64,000 nucleotides of DNA from Nocardioides zhouii (GTDB lineage Bacteria; Actinomycetota; Actinomycetes; Propionibacteriales; Nocardioidaceae). Both the position numbers and the translations under genes were made by a program. The DNA is taken from NCBI RefSeq assembly GCF_004137345.1, contig NZ_SDWV01000005.1, positions 1 through 64,000 of the forward strand, read 5' to 3'. The notes beneath the pieces were generated by a model, which was given only the letters and a program-made list of their open reading frames with translations, was not told the origin of the DNA and ran no database searches. Shown here one piece after another: positions 17,192-25,867 of this stretch (within the stretch, counting starts at the first letter, position 1; every line of letters starts with the position of its first letter).

Positions 17192-19426
17192 TCACTCGGA
17201 CTCGGCGACCTCGGCGTCGGCCGACTCGTCGGAGTCACCCTCCGCCTCGTCGACGACGGGGACCAGCGAGAGCTTGCCGCGGTCGTCGATCTCGGCGATC
17301 GAGACCTGGACCTTCTGGCCCACCGACAGCACGTCCTCGACGGCCTCGACGCGCTTGCCGCCGGCGAGGGCACGCAGCTTGCTGATGTGCAGCAGGCCGT
17401 CCTTGCCGGGCATGAGCGAGACGAAGGCACCGAAGTTGGTGGTCTTCACGACGGTGCCGAGGTAGCGCTCGCCGACCTCGGGCATCGTCGGGTTGGCGAT
17501 CGCGTTGACCGCGGCCTTGGCAGCCTCGGCCGCCTCGCCGTTGGTCGCACCGATGTAGACCGTGCCGTCGTCCTCGATGGACAGCGTCGCGCCCGTGTCG
17601 TCCTGGATCTGGTTGATGACCTTGCCCTTGGGCCCGATCACCTCGCCGATCTTGTCGACCGGCACGCGGACGGTGATGATGCGCGGCGCGTGGATCGACA
17701 TCTCCTCAGGAGCATCGATCGCCTCGGCCATCACGTCGAGGATCGCCAGGCGCGCGTCGCGGGCCTGGGTCAGCGCGGCGGCCAGCACCTCGGCGGGGAT
17801 GCCGTCGAGCTTGGTGTCGAGCTGGAGGGCGGTGACGAACTCGCGCGTGCCGGCGACCTTGAAGTCCATGTCGCCGAACGCGTCCTCGGCGCCGAGGATG
17901 TCGGTCAGCGCGACGTACTGCGTCTCGCCGTCGACCTCGTCGGAGATGAGTCCCATCGCGATGCCGGCGACGGAGGCCTTGAGGGGCACACCGGCCTGCA
18001 GCAGCGACAGGGTCGAGGCGCAGACCGAGCCCATCGAGGTGGAGCCGTTGGAGCCCATGGCCTCGGAGAGCTGGCGGATCGCGTAGGGGAACTCCTCACG
18101 CGACGGCAGCACCGGCAGGAGGGCGCGGCGCGCGAGCGCACCGTGGCCGACCTCGCGACGCTTGGGCGAGCCCACGCGGCCGGTCTCACCGGTGGAGAAC
18201 GGCGGGAAGACGTACTTGTGCATGTAGCGGCGGTGCTTCTCCGGCGACAGCGTGTCGAGCTGCTGCTCCAGCTTGAGCATGTTGAGGGTGGTGACGCCCA
18301 GGATCTGGGTCTCGCCACGCTCGAACAGCGCCGAGCCGTGGACGCGCGGGATCACGTTGACCTCGGCGTGCAGCGGGCGGATGTCGGCCAGGCCGCGGCC
18401 GTCCATGCGGATCTTGTCGCGCAGCACGCGCTGGCGCATCACGGACTTGTTCAGCGAGCGGAACGCAGCGCCGATCTCCTTCTCGCGACCCTCGAACTGA
18501 CCCGACAGCTTCTCGAGCAGCGCGGCCTTGATCTCGTCGACCTTGAGCTCGCGCTCCTGCTTGTCGGCGATCGTCAGCGCGGCGGCGGTGTCGTCCTTGG
18601 CGGCCGACTCGACGGCGGCGTACACGTCGTCCTCGTAGTCGAGGAAGACCGGGAAGTCCTGGACCGGCTTGGCGGACTCGGCAGCGAGCTGGGCCTGCGC
18701 CTCGACGAGCTGCTTGATGAAGGGCTTCGCGGCGTCGAGGCCACTGGCCACGACCTCCTCGGTGGGCGCCTGGGCACCGTTCTGCACGAGCGCGATGGTG
18801 TCCTCGGGGGCCTCGGCCTCGACCATCATGATGGCGACGTCACCGGACTCGGTGACGCGGCCGGCGACGACCATGTCGAACACGGCCGACTCGAGCTGCG
18901 AGTGGCTCGGGAACGCGACCCACTGGCCCTCGATGAGGGCCACGCGGACGCCACCGACGGGGCCGGAGAACGGCAGGCCGGAGAGCTGGGTGGACAGCGA
19001 CGCGGCGTTGATCGCGAGCACGTCGTACGGCTGGTCGGGGTCGAGCGCCATGACGGTGATGACGACCTGGACCTCGTTGCGCAGACCCTTCTTGAAGGTC
19101 GGGCGCAGCGGCCGGTCGATGAGGCGGCAGGTGAGGATCGCGTCCTCGCCCGGGCGACCCTCGGAGCGGAAGAAGGAGCCGGGGATCTGGCCCACTGCGT
19201 ACATCCGCTCCTCGACGTCGATCGTCAGGGGGAAGAAGTCGAAGTGGTCCTTGGGCGTCTTGCCCGCGGTCGTCGCCGAGAGCAGCATGGTCTCGTCGTC
19301 GAGGTACGCCGTGACCGAGCCGGCGGCCTGACGGGCCAGGAGGCCGGTCTCGAACTTGATCGTGCGCTTGCCGAACTTGCCGTTGTCGAGAACGGTCTCG
19401 ACGGCGGAGATGATGGGTTCACTCAT
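17192..19426 (-). CDS. pnp: Polyribonucleotide nucleotidyltransferase (PNPase)
   Basis: A 744-residue PNPase, the 3'-5' phosphorolytic exoribonuclease that also makes tails in actinobacteria. Two RNase PH domains (about 10-150 and 345-540) flank an all-alpha linker, followed by a KH domain (I-G-P-K-G-K-V-I near 598) and an S1 domain (V-G-E-R-Y-L-G-T-V near 655). An acidic tail rich in Asp/Glu ends the protein. GRPGEDAIL near residue 90 and the S-N-G-S-T-S-M-G-S catalytic stretch near 447 are conserved. The leader upstream carries three hairpins, consistent with autoregulation as known for E. coli pnp. Confidence 0.97.
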   Translation of the reverse strand: MSEPIISAVETVLDNGKFGKRTIKFETGLLARQAAGSVTAYLDDETMLLSATTAGKTPKDHFDFFPLTIDVEERMYAVGQIPGSFFRSEGRPGEDAILTCRLIDRPLRPTFKKGLRNEVQVVITVMALDPDQPYDVLAINAASLSTQLSGLPFSGPVGGVRVALIEGQWVAFPSHSQLESAVFDMVVAGRVTESGDVAIMMVEAEAPEDTIALVQNGAQAPTEEVVASGLDAAKPFIKQLVEAQAQLAAESAKPVQDFPVFLDYEDDVYAAVESAAKDDTAAALTIADKQERELKVDEIKAALLEKLSGQFEGREKEIGAAFRSLNKSVMRQRVLRDKIRMDGRGLADIRPLHAEVNVIPRVHGSALFERGETQILGVTTLNMLKLEQQLDTLSPEKHRRYMHKYVFPPFSTGETGRVGSPKRREVGHGALARRALLPVLPSREEFPYAIRQLSEAMGSNGSTSMGSVCASTLSLLQAGVPLKASVAGIAMGLISDEVDGETQYVALTDILGAEDAFGDMDFKVAGTREFVTALQLDTKLDGIPAEVLAAALTQARDARLAILDVMAEAIDAPEEMSIHAPRIITVRVPVDKIGEVIGPKGKVINQIQDDTGATLSIEDDGTVYIGATNGEAAEAAKAAVNAIANPTMPEVGERYLGTVVKTTNFGAFVSLMPGKDGLLHISKLRALAGGKRVEAVEDVLSVGQKVQVSIAEIDDRGKLSLVPVVDEAEGDSDESADAEVAESE

Positions 19427-19428
19427 GG

Positions 19429-19507
19429 AAGCAGGATCCTGCTTTCTCTTCGCGGAGCGATCCGCGGCGCCACACTCTCCCGAGATGGTGAGGGGCTTCG
19501 AAGCCCC
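19429..19507 (-). promoter_or_regulatory. Structured pnp leader with three hairpins
   Basis: The pnp 5' region has three short dyads in 80 bp. A perfect 16-bp palindrome (AAGCAGGATCCTGCTT, 19429-19444) covers the ribosome site right before the ATG. CGCGGA-GCGA-TCCGCG lies at 19451-19466 and GGGGCTTCGAAGCCCC at 19492-19507. In E. coli, RNase III cutting of a pnp leader hairpin followed by PNPase binding represses translation. A similar loop is plausible here, but the structures differ. Confidence 0.5.
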
Positions 19508-19660
19508 GCGGGGGCCGGTCTTCGATCGAGGCCCGCAGATCCGTTGATCTGAAGGCCACTACCGAGGACCGAGCCGGACGTGCGGGTCGCTCCTGTTGGT
19601 TGTGTGTTCAGTTGTGGTGGTGCCGGCTCGACACTAGCGCGGCGAGGCCGTGATGCGAGA

Positions 19661-19690
19661 GGAGCGGCTCCCCCAGAGGGGAACCGCTCC
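19661..19690 (-). terminator. Hairpin terminator after rpsO
   Basis: GGAGCGG...CCGCTCC with an inner CCCC/GGGG stem and CAGA loop, 8 bp after the rpsO stop on the minus strand. It should end or attenuate rpsO transcripts before pnp. It could also be a processing site separating rpsO from pnp mRNA. Confidence 0.75.
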
Positions 19691-19698
19691 CAAGCGAG

Positions 19699-19974
19699 TC
19701 AGCGTCGGAGGCCGAGGCGCTCGACAATGGAGCGGTAACGCTCGATCTCGGTCTTGTTCAGGTAGTTGAGCAGCCGGCGGCGCTGGCCGACGAGCAGCAG
19801 CAGGCCACGACGGCTGTGGTGGTCGTGCTTGTGCGTCTTGAGGTGCTCCGTGAGGTGCGAGATGCGGTGGCTGAGCAGCGCGATCTGGACCTCGGGGGAA
19901 CCGGTGTCACCCTCGACAACGGCGTACTCGGCGATGATCTTCTTCTTGGTCTCCGCGTCGGTACCAATCGACAT
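19699..19974 (-). CDS. rpsO: 30S ribosomal protein S15
   Basis: A 91-residue S15, which binds the central domain of 16S rRNA early in small-subunit assembly. The family pattern is clear: [15 protein letters not shown] near residue 21, [11 protein letters not shown] near 48 and R-R-R-L-L-N-Y-L near 65. ATG at 19974 was chosen from the family N-terminus; upstream in-frame sequence is not conserved coding. It lies next to pnp as in most bacteria, but ribF, its usual upstream neighbour, is 16 kb away. Confidence 0.97.
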   Translation of the reverse strand: MSIGTDAETKKKIIAEYAVVEGDTGSPEVQIALLSHRISHLTEHLKTHKHDHHSRRGLLLLVGQRRRLLNYLNKTEIERYRSIVERLGLRR

Positions 19975-20150
19975 GGGGGCTCCTTCGGTTCTCGTTGCGC
20001 GGCGCGCCCGGGCCTGTTCACCGGGGCACTCTGGATCCGCGGCCGTTGTCACGGCGTGTCGCCCTCGCGGGCAACCGCAGAAGCATATCGAGGCGCTGGA
20101 CTCCGAACCCAATCCGCGCCGCGCAACGAGGCTCAGCCGAGCGTGCAGCC

Positions 20151-20417
20151 TCAGATGGCCGGCGGGGCCGGCGGGTCCGACTCGGTGGTGCGCTGCGTGC
20201 TGGCCTGGCGCCCCTCGGCGTCGGTCGTGACGGCGGTCGTGGTTGCCCGACGCTTGGTGTTCTGCTGGACGATCGTGAGCACCAGCCACAGTGCTCCGGC
20301 GAGGGCAAGGATGATGCCCAGCGTCCACATGTTGAGAGGCCCCACTTCTTGGTCGTTCAACGCGAACGCGAGGATCAGTCCTACGACAATGAGGCCGATC
20401 GGCCCTCCGAAACCCAT
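20151..20417 (-). CDS. DUF6458-type small membrane protein
   Basis: An 88-residue protein with two transmembrane helices ([17 protein letters not shown] at the start, and a second near residues 27-48) and a polar Ser/Thr/Arg tail. It matches the small actinobacterial DUF6458 pattern, function unknown. I chose ATG at 20417 because GGAG lies 7-8 bases upstream; another in-frame ATG lies at 20429. It diverges from the molybdopterin oxidoreductase gene. Confidence 0.75.
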   Translation of the reverse strand: MGFGGPIGLIVVGLILAFALNDQEVGPLNMWTLGIILALAGALWLVLTIVQQNTKRRATTTAVTTDAEGRQASTQRTTESDPPAPPAI

Positions 20418-20544
20418 GACGATCTCCATTCTGTGGGGGATGCTGCCTCGATCTCGTTCGGTCTGGACCGGGCGGGGCAGAGTCTGTCCTGCTGCGCCCT
20501 GCGCTGTCACCCCCCTCAGGGGGCAGGCATGCGACGATCTGGTG

Positions 20545-22674
20545 ATGAGCGAGCGACGGATCGGGGTCTGCAACCTCTGCGAGGCGATCTGCGGGCTGGA
20601 GCTCACCATCGATGGCCGCGACGTCGTCGGGGTGCGGGGCAACCCGGCCGACCCGCTCTCCCGCGGCCACATCTGCCCCAAGGGCGTGGCGATCGCCGAC
20701 GTGTACGCCGACCCGGACCGGCTGCGGCGACCCGTACGTCGTGTCGGCGACGGCGCGGACGCGCGCTGGGAGGAGATCGGCTGGGACGAGGCCTTCGACC
20801 TGGTGGCCGACAACCTCGCGCGGGCGGTCAACGAGCACGGCGACGACGCGCTCGGCGTCTACCTCGGCAACCCCAACGCGCACAGCCTCGGCTCGATGAC
20901 GCACGGCACCGCGATGTTCAAGTCGTTCCGGACGAGGAACCGCTACTCCGCCACGTCGGTCGACCAGCTCCCCCACCAGCTCGTCGCGCACCTGATGTTC
21001 GGCCACCAGCTCTTCCTGCCGATCCCCGACATCGACCGCACGTCGTGGTTCCTGGTGATCGGCGCCAACCCGATGGCGTCCAACGGCTCGCTCATGACGG
21101 TGCCCGACTTCCCGAACCGCGCCCGCGAGCTGAAGGCCCGCGGCGGTCGGATGGTCGTCCTCGACCCGCGGCGCACCGAGACCGCGAAGATCGCCGACGA
21201 GCACCACTTCGTCCGCCCAGGCACCGACGCGTGGGTGCTGCTCGCGATGCTGCACGTCCTGACGACCGAGGCTCGGCCGGATGGTGGCCCGGCGGTGGCG
21301 TCGTACGTCGACGGGCTCGCGACGGTGGTCGACCTCGTGGCCGACTTCACCCCCGAACGGGCCGAGGCGATGAGCGGGCTGCCCGCCGACGAGGTCCGCC
21401 GCCTGGCCCGCGAACTGGTGGCTGCCGACGCGGGCGTGGTCTACAGCCGCATCGGGGTGTCGGCCGGCCCGTGGGGCACGGTGTGCCAGTGGGCGGTCAA
21501 CTGCCTCAACATCCTCAGCGGCAACCTCGACCGCGCCGGCGGGGCGATGTTCACCTCCCCCGCCATCGACGCGGTCGGCACCGGCCTCATCGGGCGCGGG
21601 CACCACGACGCGTGGCGCTCGCGGGTGCGGGGCCTGCCGGAGACGGCGGGCGAGCTCCCTGTGTCGGCGCTCCGCGAGGAGATCGAGACACCGGGCGAGG
21701 GCCAGGTCCGGGCCGTGCTCACCGTCGCCGGCAACCCCGTCCTCTCGACACCGGACGGACCGCGGCTCGACGAGGCGCTGCGCGGGCTCGACTTCATGGC
21801 CGCCGTCGACATCTACGTCAACGAGACCACGCGCCACGCCGACGTGATCCTGCCGCCCACGACGGCGCTCGAGCGGGACCACTACGACCTGGTCTTCCAC
21901 CTGCTCGCCGTACGCGACACCGCCCGCTTCACGCCCGCCGTCTTCGAGAAGGACGCCGACCAGCGCCACGACTGGCAGATCTTCCGCGAGATCACCCTGC
22001 GCACCACCGCCCGGCTCGAGCGCAAGGCCCCGCTGAAGAAGCGGCTGGTCCAGCGCGCGCGGCTCACCGCGAGCCCCACCTTCCTCATCACCCAGTTGCT
22101 GCGGCGCGGCTCGAGCGGCGTCACGATGAAGAAGCTGCGGGCCCGGCCGTCCGGGATCGACCTCGGCCCGCTCCGCGGCGGCCAGCTTCCGGAGCGCCTG
22201 CCCGCCACGAGCAAGCGGATCGACCTCGCTCCCGCGCTCGTCGTGCAGGACGTCGCCCGGCTGGCGGCGGTCGCGGCTCCCGAAGGCGACGAGCTGCTGC
22301 TCATCGGGCGGCGCCACAAGCAGGACTGCAACTCGTGGATGCACAACTCCGAGCGGCTCACCCGGGGTCGGCCGCGCCACCAGCTCCTGATGCACCCTGC
22401 CGACCTCGCCGACCGCGAGATCACCGACGGCACGCTGGTGAGGGTGACCTCACGTGTCGGGTCGGTCGAGGTCGAGGTGGTGGCCTCCGACGACCTGATG
22501 CCCGGCGTCGTCTCGCTCCCCCACGGCTACGGCCACGCCAAGGACGGCGTCCTCATGACCCGCAGCCGCGAGGTCCCGGGCGTCTCGATCAACGACCTCA
22601 CCGACCCCGAACGGCTCGACGTGTCGGGCAACGCGGCGCTCAACGGCGTGCCCGTCGCGGTCACCGCTTGCTGA
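20545..22674 (+). CDS. Molybdopterin-dependent oxidoreductase (DMSO reductase/formate dehydrogenase superfamily)
   Basis: A 709-residue catalytic subunit of the bis-MGD superfamily. The N-terminal [4Fe-4S] motif is C-x2-C-x3-C then C-P-K-G (CNLCEAICG near residue 9, HICPKG near 41). Molybdopterin-binding motifs follow (GANPMASNG near 173) and a C-terminal molydopterin-dinucleotide domain (about 590-705, [16 protein letters not shown]). No twin-arginine signal is present, so it is cytoplasmic. No electron-transfer subunit, chaperone or cofactor gene is adjacent, so its partner and substrate are unknown. GTG at 20542 is an alternative start. Its 3' end overlaps the HAAS gene by 14 bp. Confidence 0.92.
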   Translation: MSERRIGVCNLCEAICGLELTIDGRDVVGVRGNPADPLSRGHICPKGVAIADVYADPDRLRRPVRRVGDGADARWEEIGWDEAFDLVADNLARAVNEHGDDALGVYLGNPNAHSLGSMTHGTAMFKSFRTRNRYSATSVDQLPHQLVAHLMFGHQLFLPIPDIDRTSWFLVIGANPMASNGSLMTVPDFPNRARELKARGGRMVVLDPRRTETAKIADEHHFVRPGTDAWVLLAMLHVLTTEARPDGGPAVASYVDGLATVVDLVADFTPERAEAMSGLPADEVRRLARELVAADAGVVYSRIGVSAGPWGTVCQWAVNCLNILSGNLDRAGGAMFTSPAIDAVGTGLIGRGHHDAWRSRVRGLPETAGELPVSALREEIETPGEGQVRAVLTVAGNPVLSTPDGPRLDEALRGLDFMAAVDIYVNETTRHADVILPPTTALERDHYDLVFHLLAVRDTARFTPAVFEKDADQRHDWQIFREITLRTTARLERKAPLKKRLVQRARLTASPTFLITQLLRRGSSGVTMKKLRARPSGIDLGPLRGGQLPERLPATSKRIDLAPALVVQDVARLAAVAAPEGDELLLIGRRHKQDCNSWMHNSERLTRGRPRHQLLMHPADLADREITDGTLVRVTSRVGSVEVEVVASDDLMPGVVSLPHGYGHAKDGVLMTRSREVPGVSINDLTDPERLDVSGNAALNGVPVAVTAC

Positions 22675-23743
22675 CGTCGCCCTTCCGACCGTCCTTCTGA
22701 TCGTCCTTCGTCCCCGCGGGCTCCTCCTCCGGCTCGACCTCGACCGGCTCCGGGAGGAGCGGGTTGGTCACCTCGGGCGTCGTCGCGCGGTCAGGGGTCG
22801 GGAAGGCCGCACCGCTGAGGTCGGCGCGGCGCACCGGGGTCCGCGCCGGTTGGTCGCGCACTCCCAGCGGGAAGACGTTCCAGCGCGTGACGTCGCCGAG
22901 CACCCACGGCACGGTCCGCCCGGCCTGGCCGTAGCACTGCACGTCGAGCGGGCGGCCGCGCTGGTCGAAGAGCTGCACGCCGACCAGCGGCTGGCCGGAG
23001 GCGTCGTACGCCGCGATGTTGCAGACCTGCTCCCCACGACTGACCAGCCCCTCGTCGTCGCTGCCCAGCTGGGCCTCGTTGTAGCCCTGGCTGTAGCGGC
23101 TCCACGACTGCTGGTCGAACTGGCCGTTGATGACGGGCAGCGCGACGATCGCCACGACGTTGAGCAGCATGAGCACGACCCGGCTCACCGACGACGAGCC
23201 CGGGGACCCGGGACCGGGCCACACCCGGCCGAGCCCGACGAGGGCGCTGCCGGCGACGCAGACCACGAGGATCGGCAGCGCCAGCACCGGGTGGACGCCC
23301 GGCAGCCAGATCAGCCCATAGTCGTACCAGCCCGGCACGAGCCTCGCGGCCAGCACCGCCGCGACGTAGCCGCGGATCACCCACCAGGCCGGGCGCAGCG
23401 CCACCAGCACCGACCACAGCGGTGCGATCCTCGGCCGGGCGACGGCGCCGTCCCAGAGGTGGCGCACGATGTCGAGCTGCTCGCCCAGGGACCGGCCCGT
23501 CGGGACGTGGAGCCGGCGTCGCGCGACCGGGTCGAACCCGGCTGCCGCCCGGAGCTCGCGGGCGTACGCGGCCGGGTCGCCGAGCACCGCCCCGCCGTGC
23601 TCGGCGACCTGGTCGGTGAGGTCGGCCTCCAGCCCCTCGGTCAGCTCGAGCCGGTCGTCGTCGGACAGGTCGGCGAGGGACTCGCGGACGCGGGCCACGA
23701 AGGCCGCGACGTCGGGCCGGACCGGAAGTGCAGTGGTGTTCAT
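22661..23743 (-). CDS. HAAS/DUF1700-like signalling membrane protein
   Basis: A 360-residue membrane protein. Residues about 10-80 form a helical HAAS-type domain (V-R-E-S-L-A-D-L-S-D-D-D-R-L-E-L...), the partner domain typically encoded next to PadR regulators. About four transmembrane helices follow (near 110, 145, 160 and 190), then an extracellular domain with two cysteines and an acidic/basic Pro-Glu-Lys tail. Its start overlaps the PadR stop by 4 bp, so the two are one operon. The pair probably senses an envelope state. The function is not established. Confidence 0.75.
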   Translation of the reverse strand: MNTTALPVRPDVAAFVARVRESLADLSDDDRLELTEGLEADLTDQVAEHGGAVLGDPAAYARELRAAAGFDPVARRRLHVPTGRSLGEQLDIVRHLWDGAVARPRIAPLWSVLVALRPAWWVIRGYVAAVLAARLVPGWYDYGLIWLPGVHPVLALPILVVCVAGSALVGLGRVWPGPGSPGSSSVSRVVLMLLNVVAIVALPVINGQFDQQSWSRYSQGYNEAQLGSDDEGLVSRGEQVCNIAAYDASGQPLVGVQLFDQRGRPLDVQCYGQAGRTVPWVLGDVTRWNVFPLGVRDQPARTPVRRADLSGAAFPTPDRATTPEVTNPLLPEPVEVEPEEEPAGTKDDQKDGRKGDVSKR

Positions 23744-24090
23744 GCGCTGGCCCCCTGGGCGGTGTGGGCGGCGGGACCGTCGAGGAGCCCGTCGAGGATG
23801 GAGGAGAAGGCGTGCCAGTCGTCGCGCTGCCGCGCGAGCTGGTCACGGCCGATGGGCGTGATGCCGTAGTACTTGCGGTGCGGGCCGCTCTCGGAAGGCA
23901 CGACGTACGACGTGAGCGCGCCGGCGGCGTACAGCCGGCGCAGCGTGCCGTAGACCGACGCGTCACCCACATCGGCCAACCCGCCGTCGCGCAGCCGCCG
24001 CACGATGTCGTAGCCGTAGCCGTCCTCGCCCCGGACCACGGCGAGCACCGCGAGGTCGAGCACTCCCTTGAGGAGCTGGGTCTGATCCAT
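23740..24090 (-). CDS. PadR family transcriptional regulator
   Basis: A 116-residue PadR-type winged-helix repressor (MDQTQLLKGVLDLAVLAVV, then G-Y-G-Y-D-I-V-R-R-L, the recognition helix region S-V-Y-G-T-L-R-R-L, and the beta-wing with R-K-Y-Y-G-I-T). Short PadR proteins bind small ligands or respond to stress and repress adjacent genes. ATG at 24090 was chosen over an upstream start at 24099, which would lie inside the putative operator. It is the first gene of a PadR-HAAS operon and is probably autoregulated through the palindrome just upstream. Confidence 0.92.
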   Translation of the reverse strand: MDQTQLLKGVLDLAVLAVVRGEDGYGYDIVRRLRDGGLADVGDASVYGTLRRLYAAGALTSYVVPSESGPHRKYYGITPIGRDQLARQRDDWHAFSSILDGLLDGPAAHTAQGASA

Positions 24091-24098
24091 GGACCGCA

Positions 24099-24123
24099 CA
24101 CTACTACGCAGTCCGCAGTAGTG
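24099..24123. promoter_or_regulatory. Putative PadR operator
   Basis: CACTACT (24099-24105) and AGTAGTG (24117-24123) are perfect 7-bp inverted repeats 11 bp apart, immediately upstream of the padR ATG. The spacer also holds a direct repeat ACTGCG-G-ACTGCG on the minus strand. Position and symmetry suggest PadR autoregulation. Confidence 0.5.
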
Positions 24124-24224
24124 CGCGTCACGAACATGCGCGTCGGCGTGTCCCGCCCGGTAGGCGGTGCCTCGCGCCGTGGTCTCCCGAACCGCGCGTG
24201 GCGACCCTTGGGCGCCCCGCGATC

Positions 24225-24249
24225 ATTGTCTAGCGTTTCAATAGACAAT
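24225..24249. promoter_or_regulatory. Palindromic operator before the TauD-like gene
   Basis: ATTGTCTA (24225-24232) and TAGACAAT (24242-24249) are perfect 8-bp inverted repeats 9 bp apart, ending 20 bp before the dioxygenase ATG. A candidate promoter TTGGGC-17-TAGCGT (24208-24236) overlaps it, so a bound repressor would block RNA polymerase. The regulator is not identified. The block is A/T-rich against its surroundings. Confidence 0.6.
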
Positions 24250-24269
24250 TTGACGACGAAGGGAACGCC

Positions 24270-25232
24270 ATGACGCTCCAGCTCGAGCAGGACCACGCGA
24301 TCGACCACTCCCCCGACTCGCCCGACGGGGTCGGGGTGCACCGGATCGGCGGGCGCATCGGTGCGCGCGTGGACGGCGTACGCCTCTCCGGCGACCTCGA
24401 CGACGCCGTGGTGGCGCGCATCCGCAAGGCGATCCTGCGGAACAAGGTGGTGGTCTTCCGCGGCCAGGGCCACCTCGACGACGAGGCCCACATCGCGTTC
24501 GCCGAGCGCCTGGGCACCCTCACGACCGCGCACCCGACGGTCAACACGGGCAGCGAGCGGATCTACACGCTCACGGCCAACAAGGGGATGGCCGCCAACA
24601 GCTGGCACACCGACGTCACGTTCGTCGACCGGGTGCCGGCCTTCAGCATCCTGCGCGGCGTGACGATCCCGCCCTACGGCGGCAACACGGTGTGGGCCAA
24701 CACGGTCGACGCGTACGACCGGCTGCCCGACTCCCTCAAGGCGCTGGTCGAGAACCTGTGGGCGGTCCACACCAACGCCTACGACTACGCCGACCGGGAG
24801 CAGGGCGCGCACGACGACGACGAGGTGGCCGTCGCCCGGCGCCAGGAGTTCCGCCGGACCACCTACGAGACCGCCCACCCGGTGGTGCGCGTGCACCCCG
24901 AGACCGGTGAGCGGGCGCTGCTGCTCGGCCACTTCGTGAAGCAGTTCGTCGGCCTCAACCAGCTGGAGTCGAGCACGCTCTTCAACCTCCTGCAGAACCG
25001 GGTGACCCGGCTCGAGAACACGATCCGCTGGACGTGGCAGCAGGGCGACGTGGCGATCTGGGACAACCGGGCCACCCAGCACTACGCCGTCGCCGACTTC
25101 GGCGAGGAGCCGCGCGAAGTGCGCCGGATCACGGTCGCCGGCGACGTCCCGCTGTCGGTGGACGGGCGGCGCAGCGAGGTGCTCGTCGGCGACGCGTCCG
25201 GCTTCGCCGACATCGACGCGCTGATCAGCTGA
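24270..25232 (+). CDS. TauD/TfdA family Fe(II)/2-oxoglutarate dioxygenase
   Basis: A 320-residue dioxygenase of the TauD/TfdA/AtsK family, which hydroxylates a substrate carbon with O2 and 2-oxoglutarate, often releasing sulfite or sulfate from organosulfur compounds. The metal triad is visible: H-x-D in NSWHTDVTF (near residue 112) and the distal His in DNRATQHYA (near 271). The 2-oxoglutarate Arg is in [10 protein letters not shown] about 12 residues later. No sulfonate transporter lies nearby, so the substrate is uncertain. AAGGGA precedes the ATG. A palindromic operator upstream suggests inducible control. Confidence 0.9.
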   Translation: MTLQLEQDHAIDHSPDSPDGVGVHRIGGRIGARVDGVRLSGDLDDAVVARIRKAILRNKVVVFRGQGHLDDEAHIAFAERLGTLTTAHPTVNTGSERIYTLTANKGMAANSWHTDVTFVDRVPAFSILRGVTIPPYGGNTVWANTVDAYDRLPDSLKALVENLWAVHTNAYDYADREQGAHDDDEVAVARRQEFRRTTYETAHPVVRVHPETGERALLLGHFVKQFVGLNQLESSTLFNLLQNRVTRLENTIRWTWQQGDVAIWDNRATQHYAVADFGEEPREVRRITVAGDVPLSVDGRRSEVLVGDASGFADIDALIS

Positions 25233-25240
25233 GGTGCGAC

Positions 25241-25270
25241 AGAGCCCCCGCCGGTGTCCGGCGGGGCTCT
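25241..25270. terminator. Bidirectional terminator between dioxygenase and mtlF
   Basis: AGAGCCCC-C-GCCGG, loop TGT, CCGGCGGGGCTCT: a 13-bp stem with one bulged base. It sits 8 bp after the dioxygenase stop and 19 bp from the convergent mtlF stop, so it can serve both. Confidence 0.8.
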
Positions 25271-25289
25271 GTGCGTGGAGCGGGGTGGC

Positions 25290-25724
25290 TCAGGTGCTGA
25301 CGTCGCCGAGGACGGCGAGCACGTCGTCCGGGGTCTGGGCGGCGTCGAGCGCCGCGATGCTGTCGTCGTCGGTGAAGGCACCCGCCAGTGCCTGCAGCAC
25401 CGTGAGGTGGTCGTCGCCGGCGCCGGCGATCCCGACGACGTACTTCGCCGGGCTGCCCTTCCAGTCGATGGGCTCGTCGTAGCGGATGAAGGAGATCGCC
25501 GTCTGACGGATCAGCGCCTTGGCCTCGTTGGTGCCGTGCGGGATGGCCAGGCCGTTGCCCATGAAGGTCGAGACCGAGGTCTCGCGCTCGTGCATCGCCG
25601 CGATGTACGCCTCATCGACGGCACCGCTGGCGACCAGCAGGCGGCCGGCCTCGGTGATGGCGGAGTCACGGTCGGTGGCCTGGCCGCCGAGGACGATGGA
25701 CTCCCGGCTCAGTACGTCGTTCAT
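25290..25724 (-). CDS. mtlF: PTS mannitol-type EIIA component
   Basis: A 144-residue EIIA of the fructose/mannitol family. The phospho-accepting His is in LAIPHGTNEAK (near residue 61), followed by the family strand R-Y-D-E-P-I-D-W. It receives phosphate from HPr and passes it to the EIIB domain of MtlA. It is encoded 143 bp downstream of mtlA as a separate protein, with a strong hairpin between them. EIIA may therefore be made at a different level or from a second promoter. Confidence 0.93.
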   Translation of the reverse strand: MNDVLSRESIVLGGQATDRDSAITEAGRLLVASGAVDEAYIAAMHERETSVSTFMGNGLAIPHGTNEAKALIRQTAISFIRYDEPIDWKGSPAKYVVGIAGAGDDHLTVLQALAGAFTDDDSIAALDAAQTPDDVLAVLGDVST

Positions 25725-25812
25725 CTGCAGCCTCTTCTCTCACTGATCTGTCGGTGGGGTCGGGCTCATCAGACCACAGGGTCCATGGGCCCACGCTGGT
25801 CGAAATGACCAG

Positions 25813-25843
25813 GCCCGGCCCTCCGCACCGCGGAGGGCCGGGC
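25813..25843 (-). terminator. Hairpin between mtlA and mtlF
   Basis: Perfect 14-bp arms (GCCCGGCCCTCCGC and complement) with a 3-base loop, 24 bp after the mtlA stop and 89 bp before the mtlF start on the same strand. It probably lowers read-through or stabilises the mtlA mRNA 3' end. Confidence 0.75.
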
Positions 25844-25867
25844 TCTCGGGGGGTGACTGGTCGTACG

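Noticed and set aside
16130..19552. Long plus-strand open frames opposite the M16 peptidase and pnp
   Set aside because: Antisense shadow of conserved genes; composition (Val/Asp/Gly/Arg/His/Leu) is that of reverse-strand high-GC codons.
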